Shown here: one piece after another, positions 45,054-58,788 of the stretch | Layout of the letters: every line of letters begins with the position of its first letter | Numbering within the stretch: position 1 is the first letter of the stretch | NCBI RefSeq assembly: GCF_048569485.1 | Contig: NC_134359.1 | Span: 29,544,940-29,608,939, forward strand | Source of the DNA: Anomaloglossus baeobatrachus | Taxonomy: Eukaryota > Chordata > Amphibia > Anura > Aromobatidae | Direction of reading: 5' to 3' | DNA: 64,000 nucleotides | Translations under genes and position numbers: made by a program | Notes under the pieces: generated by a model | Seen by the model: the letters and a program-made list of their open reading frames with translations, nothing else | Told to the model about the DNA's origin: nothing | The model's database searches: none

Positions 45054-45305
45054 AGTGATGAGCGGACCGGTGGAAGTTCGGTTTGATGGGTTCTGCCAGA
45101 CTAAGTTCAGTTTGGGACCCGGACTTGACCTGAACCCCAATGGAAGTCACTAATTTGGTAGTTCGGTTACGTTTTTCCATTTTTTTTTTGTTTGGTGCCC
45201 ACTACATCCGATCATGCTGTTGATACACCCAGTATGAGTGGTTCAAACACTGCAAATGGCTCTCACTGGGCTGAGCACCGAGCGTACCTGACCACAACTA
45301 TTCCC
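45054..45305. repeat. End fragment of a hAT-like foldback family
   Basis: TAGTGATGAGCGGACCGG, GTTCGGTTTGATGGGTTC, GACCTGAACCCCAATGG matches in style the ends at 53810 and 58788 (TAGTGATG, CGAACCC). No second arm was identified. Confidence 0.45.
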
Positions 45306-46494
45306 GCTCGAGTAATCAGCATATGTAAAGCAACCAAACTCCAACACTAGTGTTTTTGTAATGCCCATCCTCCAATATGTAAATGTACTGACAGATACTC
45401 AACAAAAGTTGCAATTTATAAAAAATTCTAGGCACCGTCCATAAAATTGTCACTTTTGGTAAATACCAGAACGCCGGCTCCGCACTGGTGGGAATGAGTT
45501 TCATGCAAACAAATTAAATCGGGAGATGCTCAAATATTTATCAAAAGGTGGAAAAACCCCAGGAGTAAAAAAGAAAAACAAAATCTATAATTTTTGTATC
45601 ATTCAATATTGTATTTTTTAATCTCTCTGATCTTCCTTTTGCCAATAACTTGAAATACTCAACACAAACATCATTTTCCTTCGGCTCCATCACTAGTTCC
45701 CTGTTTACAACCTAAAGGTCTCTCTTCCATTCTGTGTGTCATAAATTATAAATGGATGTGTACTTTCCTCTCACCAAATGTGTATCCATCTGCCACCCTA
45801 TTTATCCGATCCCCTTATCGTGGTAACTACGTTTTTTTCTTTTTCTATAAACATTTCTTTTCCCCTGCCATATTCTTCCACCCTGAAGAGAGCACACCGG
45901 CTGCTCGGAGGTTTTCTGTCTCCTGCAGTGAAGGGGGAGATGGCATTTTGCATTATCCAAATTGAAATAGGACGGAGAATTAGATCTCTGCACTTGGAAG
46001 AGCCTTGAAGTGCCAGTGACACTAGTTATAAGTCATGGCGTATGATAAGTTCCTAGTTTCGCTGGATTTGCTAATTGTCCAGGAACCCTGCTGCCTTTTT
46101 TTCAATGACTCCTGAAACTTAACAGTGCAGTAAAGTTACCGCGATCTTTTAGAAGTCGGCAAACGTCACTTTTGAGTTCAGGCTCGAGAGTAAAATGGCA
46201 TGAATATGCAACATCGGGCCTTTTAAAGTGAATGCCTATCCCTGTCGATTAACTTCTTAATACATCTTTATAGTTTTCAGGAATTCTGTTTTCTTTGCAG
46301 ATACAGAGCACCAAATCCCCTGCAGGGGCAGAGCACAATGATAGAATGGAGGGATTGCTGCGCATGCGCAGAACAATCCACTTCACTTCTCCAAAAATAA
46401 AAAGAAAGCTGAGTAAGAGTGATGTGCTCAATTCAGAACTTCCATAGAAGCAAACAGAGAGCTGCACTTGCACAGCCATTTTTCCATTAATAGA
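45306..46494. other. Noncoding, no recognised element
   Basis: No gene, RNA or clear repeat was recognised. Confidence 0.4.
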
Positions 46495-47572
46495 GGAAAA
46501 ATGAATGGACACAATAAAGCTCTATGGATTCTTGTGGTTGAGATATGTGCAAGTCTCCGGGGTGGGACCCATATCTATCCCATGCATACGCCGATCATCA
46601 TAGTCTTAGCACAAGTGCAATAGAGCGTTTTACTTGGAGCTGTCCAACTCAATGCTCTGCGCATGAGGCAATACTGATGGGAGCTGTCAGACTCAATGCT
46701 CTGCGGATGAGCCAATACTGATGGGCGTTGTCCGACTCAATGCTCTGCACCAATACTGATTGGAATACCATTTTATCTGACTTAATGTTCTGCACATGGC
46801 GCCAATATTTATGGGAGCGGTCTGACTCAATGCTCTGCGCATGCACCAATATTGATGGAAGCTGTCCGACTCAATGCTCTGCGCATGCACTAATATTGAT
46901 GGGAGCTGTCCGACTCAATGCTCTGCGCATGCACCAATATTGATGGGAGCTGTCCGACTCAATGCTCTGCGCATGCGCCAATATTTATGGGAGCTGTCTG
47001 ACTCAATGCTCTGCGCATGCGCCAATATTGATGGGAGATGTCCGACTTAATGCTGTGCGCCAATACTGATGGGAGTACCATTTTATCCGACTCAATGCTC
47101 TGAGCATGCGCCAATACTGATGGGAGCTGCCCAACTTAATGCTCTGCGCATGTGCCAAAACTGATGGGAGCTGTCCGACTCAATGCTCTGCGCATGCGCC
47201 AATATTGATGGGAGATGTCCGACTTAATGCTGTGCGCCAATACTGATGGGAGTACCATTTTATCCGACTCAATGCTCTGCGCAAAAAAAGGAAAAATGAA
47301 TGGACACAATAAAGCTCTATGGATTCTTGTGGTGGAGATATGTGCAAGTCTCCGGGGTGGGACCCATATCTATCCCATGCATACGCCGATCATCATAGTC
47401 TTAGCACAAGTGCAATAGAGCGTTTTACTTGGAGCTGTCCGACTCAATGCTATGCGCATGCGCCAATACTGATGGGAGCTGTCCGACTCAATGCTCTGCA
47501 CATGTGCCGATACTGATGGGAGCTGTCCTACTCAATGCTCTGCGCATACGCCAAACTGATGGGAATACTATT
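46495..47572 (+). repeat. 44-bp minisatellite embedded in a 795-bp duplication
   Basis: The unit GGGAGCTGTCCGACTCAATG, CTCTGCGCATGCGCCAATAT, TGAT repeats from about 46635 with gains and losses. The unique lead-in at 46495-46640 (GGACACAATAAAGCTCTATG, TCCGGGGTGGGACCCATA) recurs at 47290-47435, 795 bp later. A smaller inner duplication (GATGTCCGACTTAATGCTGT) recurs at 47036 and 47214. Confidence 0.9.
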
Positions 47573-49151
47573 TTAAGCATAATTTAACAGATGCCATTAC
47601 CCAGTAATAGATCTGTACAGTGAGAGACCAGTGAATTTGAAGGCAGGAAAAAAGGCTGAAGAATGATGTATTTTTCCCATAAAACTCAATGCAAGTTTGT
47701 ACACCCCCTCAAATAGTCTTACAGGGATATTTTGCTTAGTATAATTTATCACCTATTCGTAAGATAAGCAATAGCTACAAGAGGGGTAGGAGCCAACGCT
47801 GAGAAAATCACTGATGGCCACAATGGGGGATACAAGTCAGAGTGCCGTATTCTGCAGTCTCGTCGTAATAGTATCATGGTCGAATGAGCTCTGGGGTCTC
47901 AATAGTTGGATCACAACCAATCTAGTAGTTATCACCTATCCTATGAGTGTTTTTGCTCCCCATGATGTTTCGAATTAAAGAAAGACCCCTATAGGGTATA
48001 GTGGGCTAGGTGTCCAGAAATGTTACTTTAGCTTAATCGTACTTCAGTTGAGTTACACCGGCTGAGTGTGCGCTATTTACCAATGCATTGGCACATGCAC
48101 AAAGCAGGGAGCCAGCCACTTCCGGGAAAAAGTCTGTTCTGCGCATGCACCGATACTGTGCTGATCAGAGTCAGATTTTAGCCTTGAATTATACAATCAC
48201 TGTCATTTATGAAGTGGGGGCAGAAAGGTGAAAGTTAAGGTGTCTGTGCCTCCTTCTTTGGCTCAACCGTTAATGGGACAATGCGCTGGACTGCACAGCC
48301 CCGCCCATGGTGCACCGAACACCTGATTTGCATATTAATCTAAAGTATGATTTCCAGAAACTAATTCCATGGATCTTTCAAGTAACAGTGCGATTCTTCT
48401 TAGGGCAAGGTCACCTACAAGGAGCTTACTCTGAAACCATATGACCTGACAGACTCCCAAAGCTTTGGAGGTGACCTTGCTGGTAATAGGAAGACATGCT
48501 GGGACTTATAGTCGAACAGGTTGTCTACCGCCAAATCAGGTGATCTTCTGTGTCATCTCTGAATGTCTCCGATGTCTTTTAAATGGATGTAAACGCTACA
48601 GTGAGCGTAATTAGATGACAACTAGAATAAAAAAGTGTAACAAGAATTAGACAACAGAAGGTCTGTAACAGCTATGTCAGGCAATCTGTTGGAAGGCAAA
48701 CCGCAATTGCCCCCCTCCTGAGAACTCGAAAGTTTTCTGAGCAAGAAATATAATTTGTCTTGGGCTTAATGCAACCTACAAAAACACTGGCTGGGGGCAG
48801 AACGTATGCGAAGGTGTGAGATGTAAGTGTCCGCGACTAATGAGGAGAACACAGGAACCAGTCACTTATGGAGTATTGAAGAATAAACTAAAAATGAGCG
48901 CCGGCTCATCCCCCTTGTCATCCGTAATTAGGATGGAGTGAAATAATATCGGTCGTGTTATCTCCACATTAATAAACGAACGCGCCAATGTCAGACGTCA
49001 CTTATCTATTGCTACAGTAACGCCATCCATTTTTGTCTTGCACATTGACGTGGCGTTACTCCCCGGATTATTGGGAGGGAAAGGTAAAGATTTGCTTTAC
49101 TAACATTGGTTATCCTGTGAGCTTAGCGGACAAATTGCTAATGTTTGTATT
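47573..49151. other. Noncoding with one MITE relic
   Basis: 47748-47955 (TTATCACCTATTCGTAAGAT to AGTAGTTATCACCTATCCTA) is an inverted-repeat relic of the same family as 35735. The remainder is unassigned. Confidence 0.45.
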
Positions 49152-50250
49152 ATTTTTCAGTCTGTTCAAGATAGATCGATGGATGGAAGGATGGATGGAA
49201 AGATAGATAGATGGATTGATGGATAGATGATGTATAGATGAATGAATAAACAGATGGATGGATACATAGATGAAGGATGGATGGATGGATGGAACGATAG
49301 ATGCATAGATAAATGGATGGATAGATAGATGATGGACAGATAGATGGATTGACGAATGGGTAGATGTATAGATGAATGGATGGATAGACAGATGGATGGA
49401 TAGATGATAGATAGATGATGGATTGAAAGATAGATTATGGATAAATGGATTGATGGATAGATAAATGATGTATGGATGGATAGATGAATGGAGAAACAGA
49501 TAGATGGATACATAGATGGATGGATAAATAGATGATGGGCAGGTAGATAGATGGGTTGATGGATAGACAGATAGATGGATAGATAGATGATAGATAGATA
49601 GATGGATAGATAATGGATAGATAGATAGAGGGATAGATAGATGGATAGATATAGATAATGGATGGATGGATAGATTGATGATGGACAGGTAGATAGATGG
49701 ATGGATGGATAGATAGATAGATAGACAGACAGACAGAGGGACAGACAGAGGGACAGACAGAGGGACAGACAGAGGGACAGACAGAGGGACAGACAGAGGG
49801 ACAGACAGAGGGACAGACAGAGGGACAGACAGAGGGACAGACAGAGGGACAGACAGAGGGACAGACAGATAGATTAGAGGGATAGATGGATAGATAGATA
49901 ATGGATAGATAGATAGATGGATGATGGATAGATAGATGGATGGATGATGGATGGATAGATAGAGGGATAGATAGATAGATGGATGATGGATAGATAGATA
50001 GATAGATAGAAGATAGATAGATAGATAGATAGATAGAGGGATAGATAGATAGATAGAGGGATAGATAGATAGATAGATAGAGGGATAGATAGATAGAGGG
50101 ATAGATAGATAGATAGAGGGATAGATAGATAGATAGATAGAGGGATAGATAGATAGAGGGATAGATAGATAGATGGATGATAGATCGATGCACAGATGGA
50201 TAGATGGATAAGACATAGAGATAGGAAGATAAATAGACAGTGGGATGGAT
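49152..50250. repeat. GATA/GATG/GACA microsatellite, about 1.1 kb
   Basis: Interrupted runs of GATA, GATG/GGAT and GACA. At 49729-49868 a regular 12-bp unit AGGGACAGACAG repeats about 12 times. On the minus strand it yields open frames of 115-455 residues of SIYLSIYPS-type sequence that are plainly simple repeat. GATA/GACA mixtures resemble Bkm-type repeats of vertebrates. Confidence 0.95.
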
Positions 50251-50737
50251 GGAGGGATAGATGAAGACAGAAGGTTATGCAGACAGATATATATTTTAGT
50301 AGGATGATGTAAGCACTCCATACTGAGTCGGGCTGTGTGCGGGTCGGGGGTGAGGGTAATGTGTGATCTGTGTAACGCTGCAGTATGATATTTGCACATG
50401 GAGTCTGAGTTGAGTGTTTCCTGTGAGTTATGTAACACGCTGGTGACTTGGATCTGCCACATCTGCTTTGTATCCATCCACAGTAACAGAATATTATAGA
50501 TTAGATGGAGACGGAGCAGGAAGCTTTAATTAATGCGAAGGATCCAGGGATACCCGGAGATTCTAAAATACAAGAACTGTACAAATGAGAAAACAACCTA
50601 TTATAGGGGGCTGCTGAGACAATCCTGAGGGGACAGGACCTGGAGACACCGGCAGGTGACTAGTGGCCGCTTCACTAATCTACATGGGTCACGAAAAGAA
50701 AAATTCAGGTCAGAATCCACGTAAACTGTTGAATTAT
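50251..50737. other. Noncoding, nothing recognised
   Basis: Short unique interval. Confidence 0.4.
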
Positions 50738-50993
50738 GTTCTAAATTTATGCAGCTCTGGGGTATAATACAGGATGTAAGTAATATAATTTATCTACAGT
50801 GCCTACAAGTAGTATTCAACCCCCTGCAGATTTAGCAGGTTTGATAAGATGCAAATAGGTTAGAGCCTGCAAACTTCAAACAAGAGCAGGATTTATTAAC
50901 AGATGCATAAATCTTACAAACCAACAAGTTATGTTGCTCAGTTAAATTTTAATACATTTTCAACATAAAAGTGTGGGTCAATTATTATTCAAC

Positions 50994-52146
50994 ATATGAA
51001 TGGGAGAACAGAGGGAGTGGTAGTCAAAGGTCATGCCAAAGACCAGCAAAACATAAATGACGTCAGTCACTGCTTTTTTGCAAAAATATGACAAATATTT
51101 ATTAAATTGAATAAATAGCAAAAAAGTGACATAGAGACATAAACAAGCACATTACATACAGATCAGGCTCAAGAGGAGATGTCACTGAAGTACAATAAAC
51201 CAAGGATCCATATCCCATCAGGGGAGCAGTGTAACAAGATGGTACAGAGGGACATGGTCTGATGAAGACTCCGGACAATAGATACCACATAACTCCACTG
51301 TCTCAAAGTGTGCACACATATTACAGTAGGCACTCAAGGGGACAGCAACCATAAGGAGTCCAATAACCGGAGAATCAGACCATGAACCATATATTAATCA
51401 TATCCAAACAGGTAACAGTCATTAAACATACAAAGTAGAATTAGTCCCTGTACTGCACTCACCCATGATGTGGAGGTGGAACCCGAGCAAAACGTGCCCC
51501 GACGCGCACGTTTCGATGTCTTCTTCGGGGGGCCATGGTGTCGAAGAAGACATCGAAACGTGCGCGTCGGGGCACGTTTTGCTCGGGTTCCACCTCCACA
51601 TCATGGGTGAGTGCAGTACAGGGACTAATTCTACTTTGTATGTTTAATGACTGTTACCTGTTTGGATATGATTAATATATGGTTCATGGTCTGATTCTCC
51701 GGTTATTGGACTCCTTATGGTTGCTGTCCCCTTGAGTGCCTACTGTAATATGTGTGCACACTTTGAGACAGTGGAGTTATGTGGTATCTATTGTCCGGAG
51801 TCTTCATCAGACCATGTCCCTCTGTACCATCTTGTTACACTGCTCCCCTGATGGGATATGGATCCTTGGTTTATTGTACTTCAGTGACATCTCCTCTTGA
51901 GCCTGATCTGTATGTAATGTGCTTGTTTATGTCTCTATGTCACTTTTTTGCTATTTATTCAATTTAATAAATATTTGTCATATTTTTGCAAAAAAGCAGT
52001 GACTGACGTCATTTATGTTTTGCTGGTCTTTGGCATGACCTTTGACTACCACTCCCTCTGTTCTCCCATTCATATATTGACTTTTAGGGTGTAGTCTGCA
52101 TTTAATGCAACTCTTTACGTCACATCGTGCCCACACTCTTTTAATA
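50994..52146. repeat. Long palindrome (534-bp arms) inserted in the Tc1 element
   Basis: Arms 50994-51527 and 51542-52075 are complementary around a 14-bp spacer. Identical 62-residue frames on opposite strands (51102-51290 and 51779-51967), and 60-residue ones at 51422-51604 and 51465-51647, share the exact centre 51534.5. A 71-bp non-palindromic tail follows. The whole is flanked by CAATTATTATTCAAC at 50979-50993 and 52147-52161, a 15-bp direct repeat. Such a duplication fits target-primed reverse transcription, with the inverted arm made by template switching. The arm ends carry ATCGAAACGTGCGCGTC. Possibly a Penelope-like terminus. Confidence 0.8.
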
Positions 52147-52169
52147 CAATTATTATTCAACCCCTAGGT

Positions 52170-53191
<1,022 letters not shown>

Positions 53192-53608
53192 GTTGACCAA
53201 GTATGAGTGCTGTTCACAAGTTTGGGGAGGGTCTTAATTAGTCAGAAAAGGCTGGAAAAAGAGATAATTAATCCAAACATGTGAAGCTCAATGTTCTTTG
53301 TGCCTGAAATACTTCTTACTACTTTAGGGGAACCAAACAGAATTCTGGTGGTTTGAGGGGTTGAATAATAAATGACCCTCTGAATAAACTTTTCACAATT
53401 TAAGAAAAAAAAAAAAAAAAAAAAAAGAAATAACATTCTTTTTTGCTGCATTTCACACTTCCAGGCTGATCTACAGTCCAAATGTCACAATGCCAAGTTA
53501 ATTCCGAATGTGTAAACCTGCTAAATCTGCAGGGGGTTGAATACTACTTGTAGGCACTGTACATACTGACTGTACCAATAGAATAGTGAGTGCAGCTCTG
53601 GAGTATAA

Positions 53609-55375
53609 GGCCTCATGCACACGCTGCATTTTTTTCCGCGTTTATTTTGTGCAGTTTGTGGCAAAAGACTGCATGCATTTCCTTCCCCAGCAGTGTCTAT
53701 GAGATTTCAGTTTTGCTGTGTGCATGTTGCTTTTTTTGTGCTGCAGTTTTGTGGTGACCAAAAACTGCAGTATGTCAATTCTTTTTCCGTCTTTCCTTGA
53801 ATTTTTCACTAGTGATGGGCGGACTCGCAGATACCGTGGGTCGGTGGGTCTACCTAGGATTAAAAAACAAACCTGGTTCTGGCCGGATGCCGGTCACCAT
53901 ATAAGACTATGGGGACCAGAATCAAGTGCTTAAAAATAGTGGTAAAAAGGGGTAGGAGCAAGCACGCTATACTTACTGAGTCACCAGCATGGCTGTAATA
54001 ACTGCTCCCTCTTTCTGTTTCCAGGGCCGCTCATTAGCCTCATACATATTCACACCTTACACCGCCCATCGGTGTCTGTGATTGGTTGCAGTCAGACAGC
54101 GCCCCCACCCTGAGCGGCAGCATCTCACTGCTTTCCCATTACAGACGCTATTGGGTGTTGTAAAAATAAATAAATAACGACATAGCATCTCCCCATATAA
54201 TGATACCTAGCACAGATAAAGGCTACGGCTACTGGCGCTTATCTTGGCTGTGTAGCAAAATAAGAGGAACCACGTGCAGCCTTTTTTTCTTTTTTAATTA
54301 TTTAAATAAATAATTAAAAAAAAAAAAAAAAAAACGGTGTTCAGTCCCCCCAATTTTTATACCCAGTTAAGATAAAGCCCAACAGCTGGGGGCTTGTATT
54401 CTCAGGCTGGGGAGACCCATGCTTAATGGGCCACCCCAACCTAAAAATTGCAGCCTGCAGCCGCCCAGGATCCCAGCACTTTACCTGAGTTTTCCTCATT
54501 GCCCTGGTGAGATGGCAATCGGAGTAATAAGGGGTTAATGGCAGCTCACAGCTGCCACTAAGCCCTAGATTAGTAATGGGTAGCATCTGAGACCCCTCCA
54601 TTACTAATCTGTAAGTGAAAAGAAATAAACACAAACAGCCGAAAAAATCTTTTATTTGAAATAAAAGACAAAAAAGCACCCACTTTCATTATTTTATTAA
54701 CCCCAAAAATACCCCTGCAGGTCGTGCGTAATCCACACAAGGTCCCACGACGCTTCCAGCACTGCTACATCTGAAGTCACAGCGCGTGATAATGGCACAC
54801 GACCGGCCGCTGTGAACTTCAGCCAGGAGACTGAGCCGTGATCAGAAGTGACATCACTCAGATTAGCCGCAGCCACAGCTGGAGGTTCTCACGGCTCTGT
54901 GACCGCAAGTAATATGTATGATATAGCCCAACAGACCACGCCTGTGATTGGAAGCATCAGACACCCTGTCACTCAGCGTGGGGGCGTGTCTGACTGCAAC
55001 CAATCACAGAAGCCAGTGGGCGGGGAAAGCAGTGAATATGAATGAGGCTAATGAGCGGCCCCAGAAGCAGAATGAGTAGAAGCGGGAGCAACTTTACAGC
55101 CATGCCGTTGACTCAGTAAGAATAGCACGCTCGCTTCATTATTATTTTTTTTTTTCTTACACGAGTGCTGGATCCGGGTACCTTTGAACTTGCACGAGTC
55201 TAGCCCATCACTACTCTTCACCCATTGAATAAGAAAAAATGCATTGTCAAAAACGCATGGAAATTGCATGTGTTTTTGGATGCATTTTTGGGCTACAAGC
55301 AGCATTTTTGTGGCCACAGGGTGCAGTTTTGTGGTGAACAAAAAATTGCAGCGCGTGGACATAGCCTGAGGCCCC
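53609..55375. mobile_element. MITE copy A, split by the hAT-like element
   Basis: Left part 53609-53809 (GGCCTCATGCACACGCTGC, TGTGCAGTTTGTGG, TTTTGTGGTGACCAAAAACT) continues after the insertion at 55214 (CTTCACCCATTG, TTTTTGTGGCCACAGGGTGC, GCGTGGACATAGCCTGAGGCC). Its end is complementary to the start. Copy B (55376-56065) shows the uninterrupted order GCATTTTTCACCCATTGG, so the split is certain. Confidence 0.7.
53810..55213. mobile_element. hAT-like foldback, 1.4 kb
   Basis: Ends TAGTGATGGGCGGACTCG and GAGTCTAGCCCATCACTA. Flanks TTTTTCAC and CTCTTCAC agree at 6 of 8 bases, a decayed 8-bp duplication. The interior is broadly palindromic (GTCTGTGATTGGTTGCAGTC near 54074 against GACTGCAACCAATCACAG near 54991; CTCATTAGCCTCATACATAT against ATATGAATGAGGCTAATGAG). 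No transposase. TAGTG ends fit hAT. Confidence 0.75.
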
Positions 55376-56065
55376 ATCTGCACCTTGCAGTTTTTGATGC
55401 TTTTTTGGTGCAGTTTGTGGTGACGTTTTACTCACCACAAACTGCATGTTTTTCCTTTCCCAACATAATCTATAAGGCTATGTGCGCACGTTGCGTAATT
55501 ACATGCAGTTATGCTGCGCTTTGTAGCGCAGTGTAACTGCATGCATCCTGCGTCCCCTTCATAATCTATGGAGATTGTGCAGGGGCCATGCGCACGTGGC
55601 GTTTTAGAGTGCAGCGCTTCGGCTGCTGCCAGAAGTGCGCGTTTTAAGAAGTGACATGTCACTACTTCCGTGCGCTTTGCCGGCAGCCCCTGCACTGTCA
55701 ATGGCAGGAGCTGCAGGCAGAGCGCATGGAATCGGCTTTTTTTTTTTTCACTACGGACATTTTCTGCAGCGATTTGAAGCGCACGTGTGCTCTTCAGATC
55801 GCTGAAGAAAATTCTGTAGTGACTGTACGCAACGTGCGCACATAGCCTAAGATTTCAGTTTTTGCTGTGTGCACATTGCTTTATTTTTGGCTGCAGTTTT
55901 GTGGTGACCACAAAAATCCAGCATGTCGATTATTTTTGCATATTTTCCCTGCATTTTTCACCCATTGGTGATAAAAAAAAACGCATGGTCAAAAAATGCA
56001 CCCAAAACTCACTAAAAACACATGCTTTTTTTGGCCACAGTACATTTTTGTGCTTTTTGTGTATA
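55376..56065. mobile_element. MITE copy B, carrying a Harbinger-like MITE
   Basis: Follows directly on copy A with the same word order (GGCCCCATCTGCACCTTGC, GCAGTTTGTGGTGACG, GATTTCAGTTTTTGCTGTG, CACCCATTGGTGATAAAA). It is interrupted at 55476-55847. Its right end is not a clear match to the left one. Confidence 0.55.
55476..55847 (+). mobile_element. PIF/Harbinger-like MITE, TAA duplication, copy 2
   Basis: GGCTATGTGCGCACGTTGCG at the left and CGCAACGTGCGCACATAGCC at the right, a near-perfect inverted end, flanked by TAA (55473-55475 and 55848-55850). Same orientation and interior as 32639-33007 (CCTGCGTCCCC, AAGTGACATGTCACT, TCTGCAGCGATTTGAAGCGC). The empty site is visible in copy A at 53695-53710 (GTCTATGAGATTTCAG). 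Confidence 0.88.
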
Positions 56066-56173
56066 CCGTAATACAGGATGTAACTCAGGATCAGTACAGG
56101 ATAAGTAATGTAATGTATGTACACAGTCACTACACCAGCAGAATAGTGAATGCAGCTCTGGAGTATAATACAG

Positions 56174-58788
56174 AACCCGCAGATGTTTGGGTTTGGCGGG
56201 TCCCTATGGAAAAAAAAAAAAAAAAGTCCAGTATGGGACCTGATTTGAGGTTGGACCTCGCACCTCATATAAGTCTAGGGGAACCCGAACTTGTATGCTG
56301 TAATATGGTGGTAGTAAGGGCTAGGGGGCTTCATAAGGAAGGATTAAAGGAGGACAATTATACTTACAGAGTTTCAACGCGGCTGTCACACTGCTTCCCG
56401 GTCCGCTCATTAAATCTTATGAATATGCACTGCTTCCCCTGCCCAGCCTTTGTGACAGCATCTGTGATTAGTAGCGGTCAGAGTGCCAGCATGTCGACAT
56501 CTGTGATTGGTCGCAGTCAGATTGTGACCCCACCCTCTGTGCCGGTGTCTGTGTTTGCTTGCCCTCACACTAGCTGTCTGGGTCTCGGAGTGGAGTGTAA
56601 AAATAAATTATTGGGAAAAATGGGGTGGGGTCCCCCATATTTTGATACCCAGTGGAGATTAAGCAGACAGCTAGAGGCTGCAGCACCTAGCTGTGTGCAT
56701 TTTCTTGACTCTGTTTCAAAATACAAGTAACCCCATGCAGCTTTTTTAAAATTATTTAAATAAATAATTAAAAAAAAACGGCGTGGGGTCCAGCCCAATT
56801 TTGATATTTAGCAATGATAAAGCAGACTGCTGGGGGCTGGTATTCTCAGGGTGTGGAGGCCCATGGTTATTGGGCCCTCTCCAGTCTAAAAAAAAAAAGC
56901 AGTTCGCAGCCGCTCCAGAATTGGTACATCCATTAGATGCAAAACACCCCTGCAGGTCCGGCGTAATCCACAGACACAACATCTAACGATGATCCAGGCT
57001 CTGCTGTATTTGTGGTTGCAGTGCGCGGTCATATTACAAAACATGACTGATTACTGCGGTGCCAGGGACACACTGATGGAGACACAGCTGTGACAGCAGT
57101 GACATCAGTGAGTTCACCTGAGGTTACAGGTGGCAATTCCCATGGTACCCCAGCTTTGACCTCAGGTGAACTCAATGAACTTTGTGACCTCACCTCAGGT
57201 GAACTCTATGAATGTACCACCTGAGGTGAACTCTATGCTAGATTACTGGCTTAGTCTATGTGAGTATGTTGAGTATTTGGTTGCAGAAAATCTGCATCTC
57301 CTGGCAGAAAAACGCAACAAAAACGCAATGTGGTTTTGACACTTTTTTCTGCTACGAGATGCAGATTTTGTACAGAAATTTGTTGCAGATATCTGCACCA
57401 AATCTGCATCTACTAGAAGAAAAACACATAAAAAAAAAACCAGAGCGATTTTACAACAGTTTTCTGCCAGGAGATGCAGATTTGGTGCAGAAATTTCAAT
57501 TGCAACACATTTCTATGCAAAAACTGCATCTCCTGGCTGAAAACCGCATCAAAACCGCATCACGTTTTTTTGATGCGTTTTTCTGCCAGGAGATGCAGAT
57601 TTTATGCATCCAAATACTCAATGTGCGTACATAGCCTAAACTGTTAATCTGGCATTGAGTTCATCTCAGGCAAGTTCACACAGCTCACCTTAGGCGAGTT
57701 CAGAGCTGGGGTACTGTGGGAACCGCCTGCTGTGACCTCAGGTGAACTCATTGATGTCACCGCTCTCTCAGGTGCAGATCAGTCCGTGTGTCCCTGATAC
57801 CGCAGTGGTCAGTCTTAGATGTAGCAGTGCTGGAATCATCATGGGATGTTTTCTGTGGATTAAGTCAAACCTGCAGGGGTATTTTGGGGGTTAATAAATT
57901 TGAGAAAGAGTGTTTTATTTAAATAAAAGATTTTTCTCTGTGTTTTGTATTTATTATTTACTTACACAATTGGAAATGGGGAAATCTCATAGACCCCCTA
58001 CCCTTTACTATCCTTGAGCTTGAAGACAGCTGTGATTTTTTTGACAAATCACAGCTGTTATTAACCCTTTATATTACCCCGATTGCCACCGCTCCAGTGC
58101 AATTGGCATGAGCTGGGTAAAGCGCCAGGATTCACGCATTTAAAGAGCCAATTCTGGGGTGGCTGTGAGCTGCTATTTTTAGGTTGAGGAGGGCCCAATA
58201 ACCATGGGCCTCCCCAGCCTGAGAATATCAGCCCCCAGCTTTTTGCTTGATCTTGGCTGGGTATCAAAACTGGGTGGACCGCACACAATTTTTTTTAATT
58301 ATTAATTTAATAATTAAAAAAAGCCACATGGGGTCCCTCGCATTTTGACACACATCAAGATAATGCACACAGATGGGGCCTGTAGCATCCAGCCGTCGGC
58401 TTTATCTGCGTTGGGTATCAAAATATGGGGGACCTCACGCCATTTTTTTCAATTTATTTTTATACTCCAATTCGGGACCCAGACAGCTAGTGTCCGACTT
58501 CAACCAATCACAGACACTGTCACAAAGGGTGGTGGGGGAAGTAGTACATATTCAAAAGTATGTGATATGATGTTCATATGAGTGGATCCGGAAGCAGTAT
58601 AACAGCTGCGGGGAGACTCAGTAAGTATAGTATAACTGTCCTGCTTTAATCTCCATCTTGCTTCCTTTTTTTTTTAATTCTTATTTGGGTGGCCGAACCC
58701 GAATAGTAATATGGACTTTCCTGAGAAGTCAATGTTCGGGGTCCATGCATGGACCCTGAACTTTACAGTTCAGGTACGCTCATCACTA
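56174..58788. mobile_element. hAT-like foldback, 2.6 kb, carrying another MITE
   Basis: The left side (AACCCGCAGATGTTTGGG, GGCGGGTCC) matches the left arm of 53810 a few bases in, so its first ~18 bp are lost. The right end GTACGCTCATCACTA is intact at 58788. Palindromic interior: TGTGACAGCATCTGTGATTA near 56450 against ACCAATCACAGACACTGTCA near 58503. The MITE at 57254-57636 lies in the middle. Confidence 0.7.
57254..57636. mobile_element. Harbinger-like MITE relative nested in the 2.6-kb foldback
   Basis: The left end GTCTATGTGAGTATGTTGAG, TATTTGG and right end CCAAATACTCAATGTGCGTA, CATAGCC are inverted, flanked by TTA and TAA. The interior repeats GCAGAAAATCTGCATCTCCT and its complement. 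Same terminal theme (CTATGTG...CACATAG) as 32639, 35148 and 55476, with another unrelated interior. Confidence 0.65.

Noticed and set aside
49110-50477. 455-codon minus-strand frame rich in serine, isoleucine, tyrosine, leucine and proline
   Set aside because: Translation of GATA/GATG/GACA simple repeat; overlapping frames look the same.
51527-51590. Complete hammerhead ribozyme at the palindrome centre
   Set aside because: GAAACGTGC and GCACGTTTT could form stem III, but the CTGANGA word is absent in this copy and stem II does not pair.
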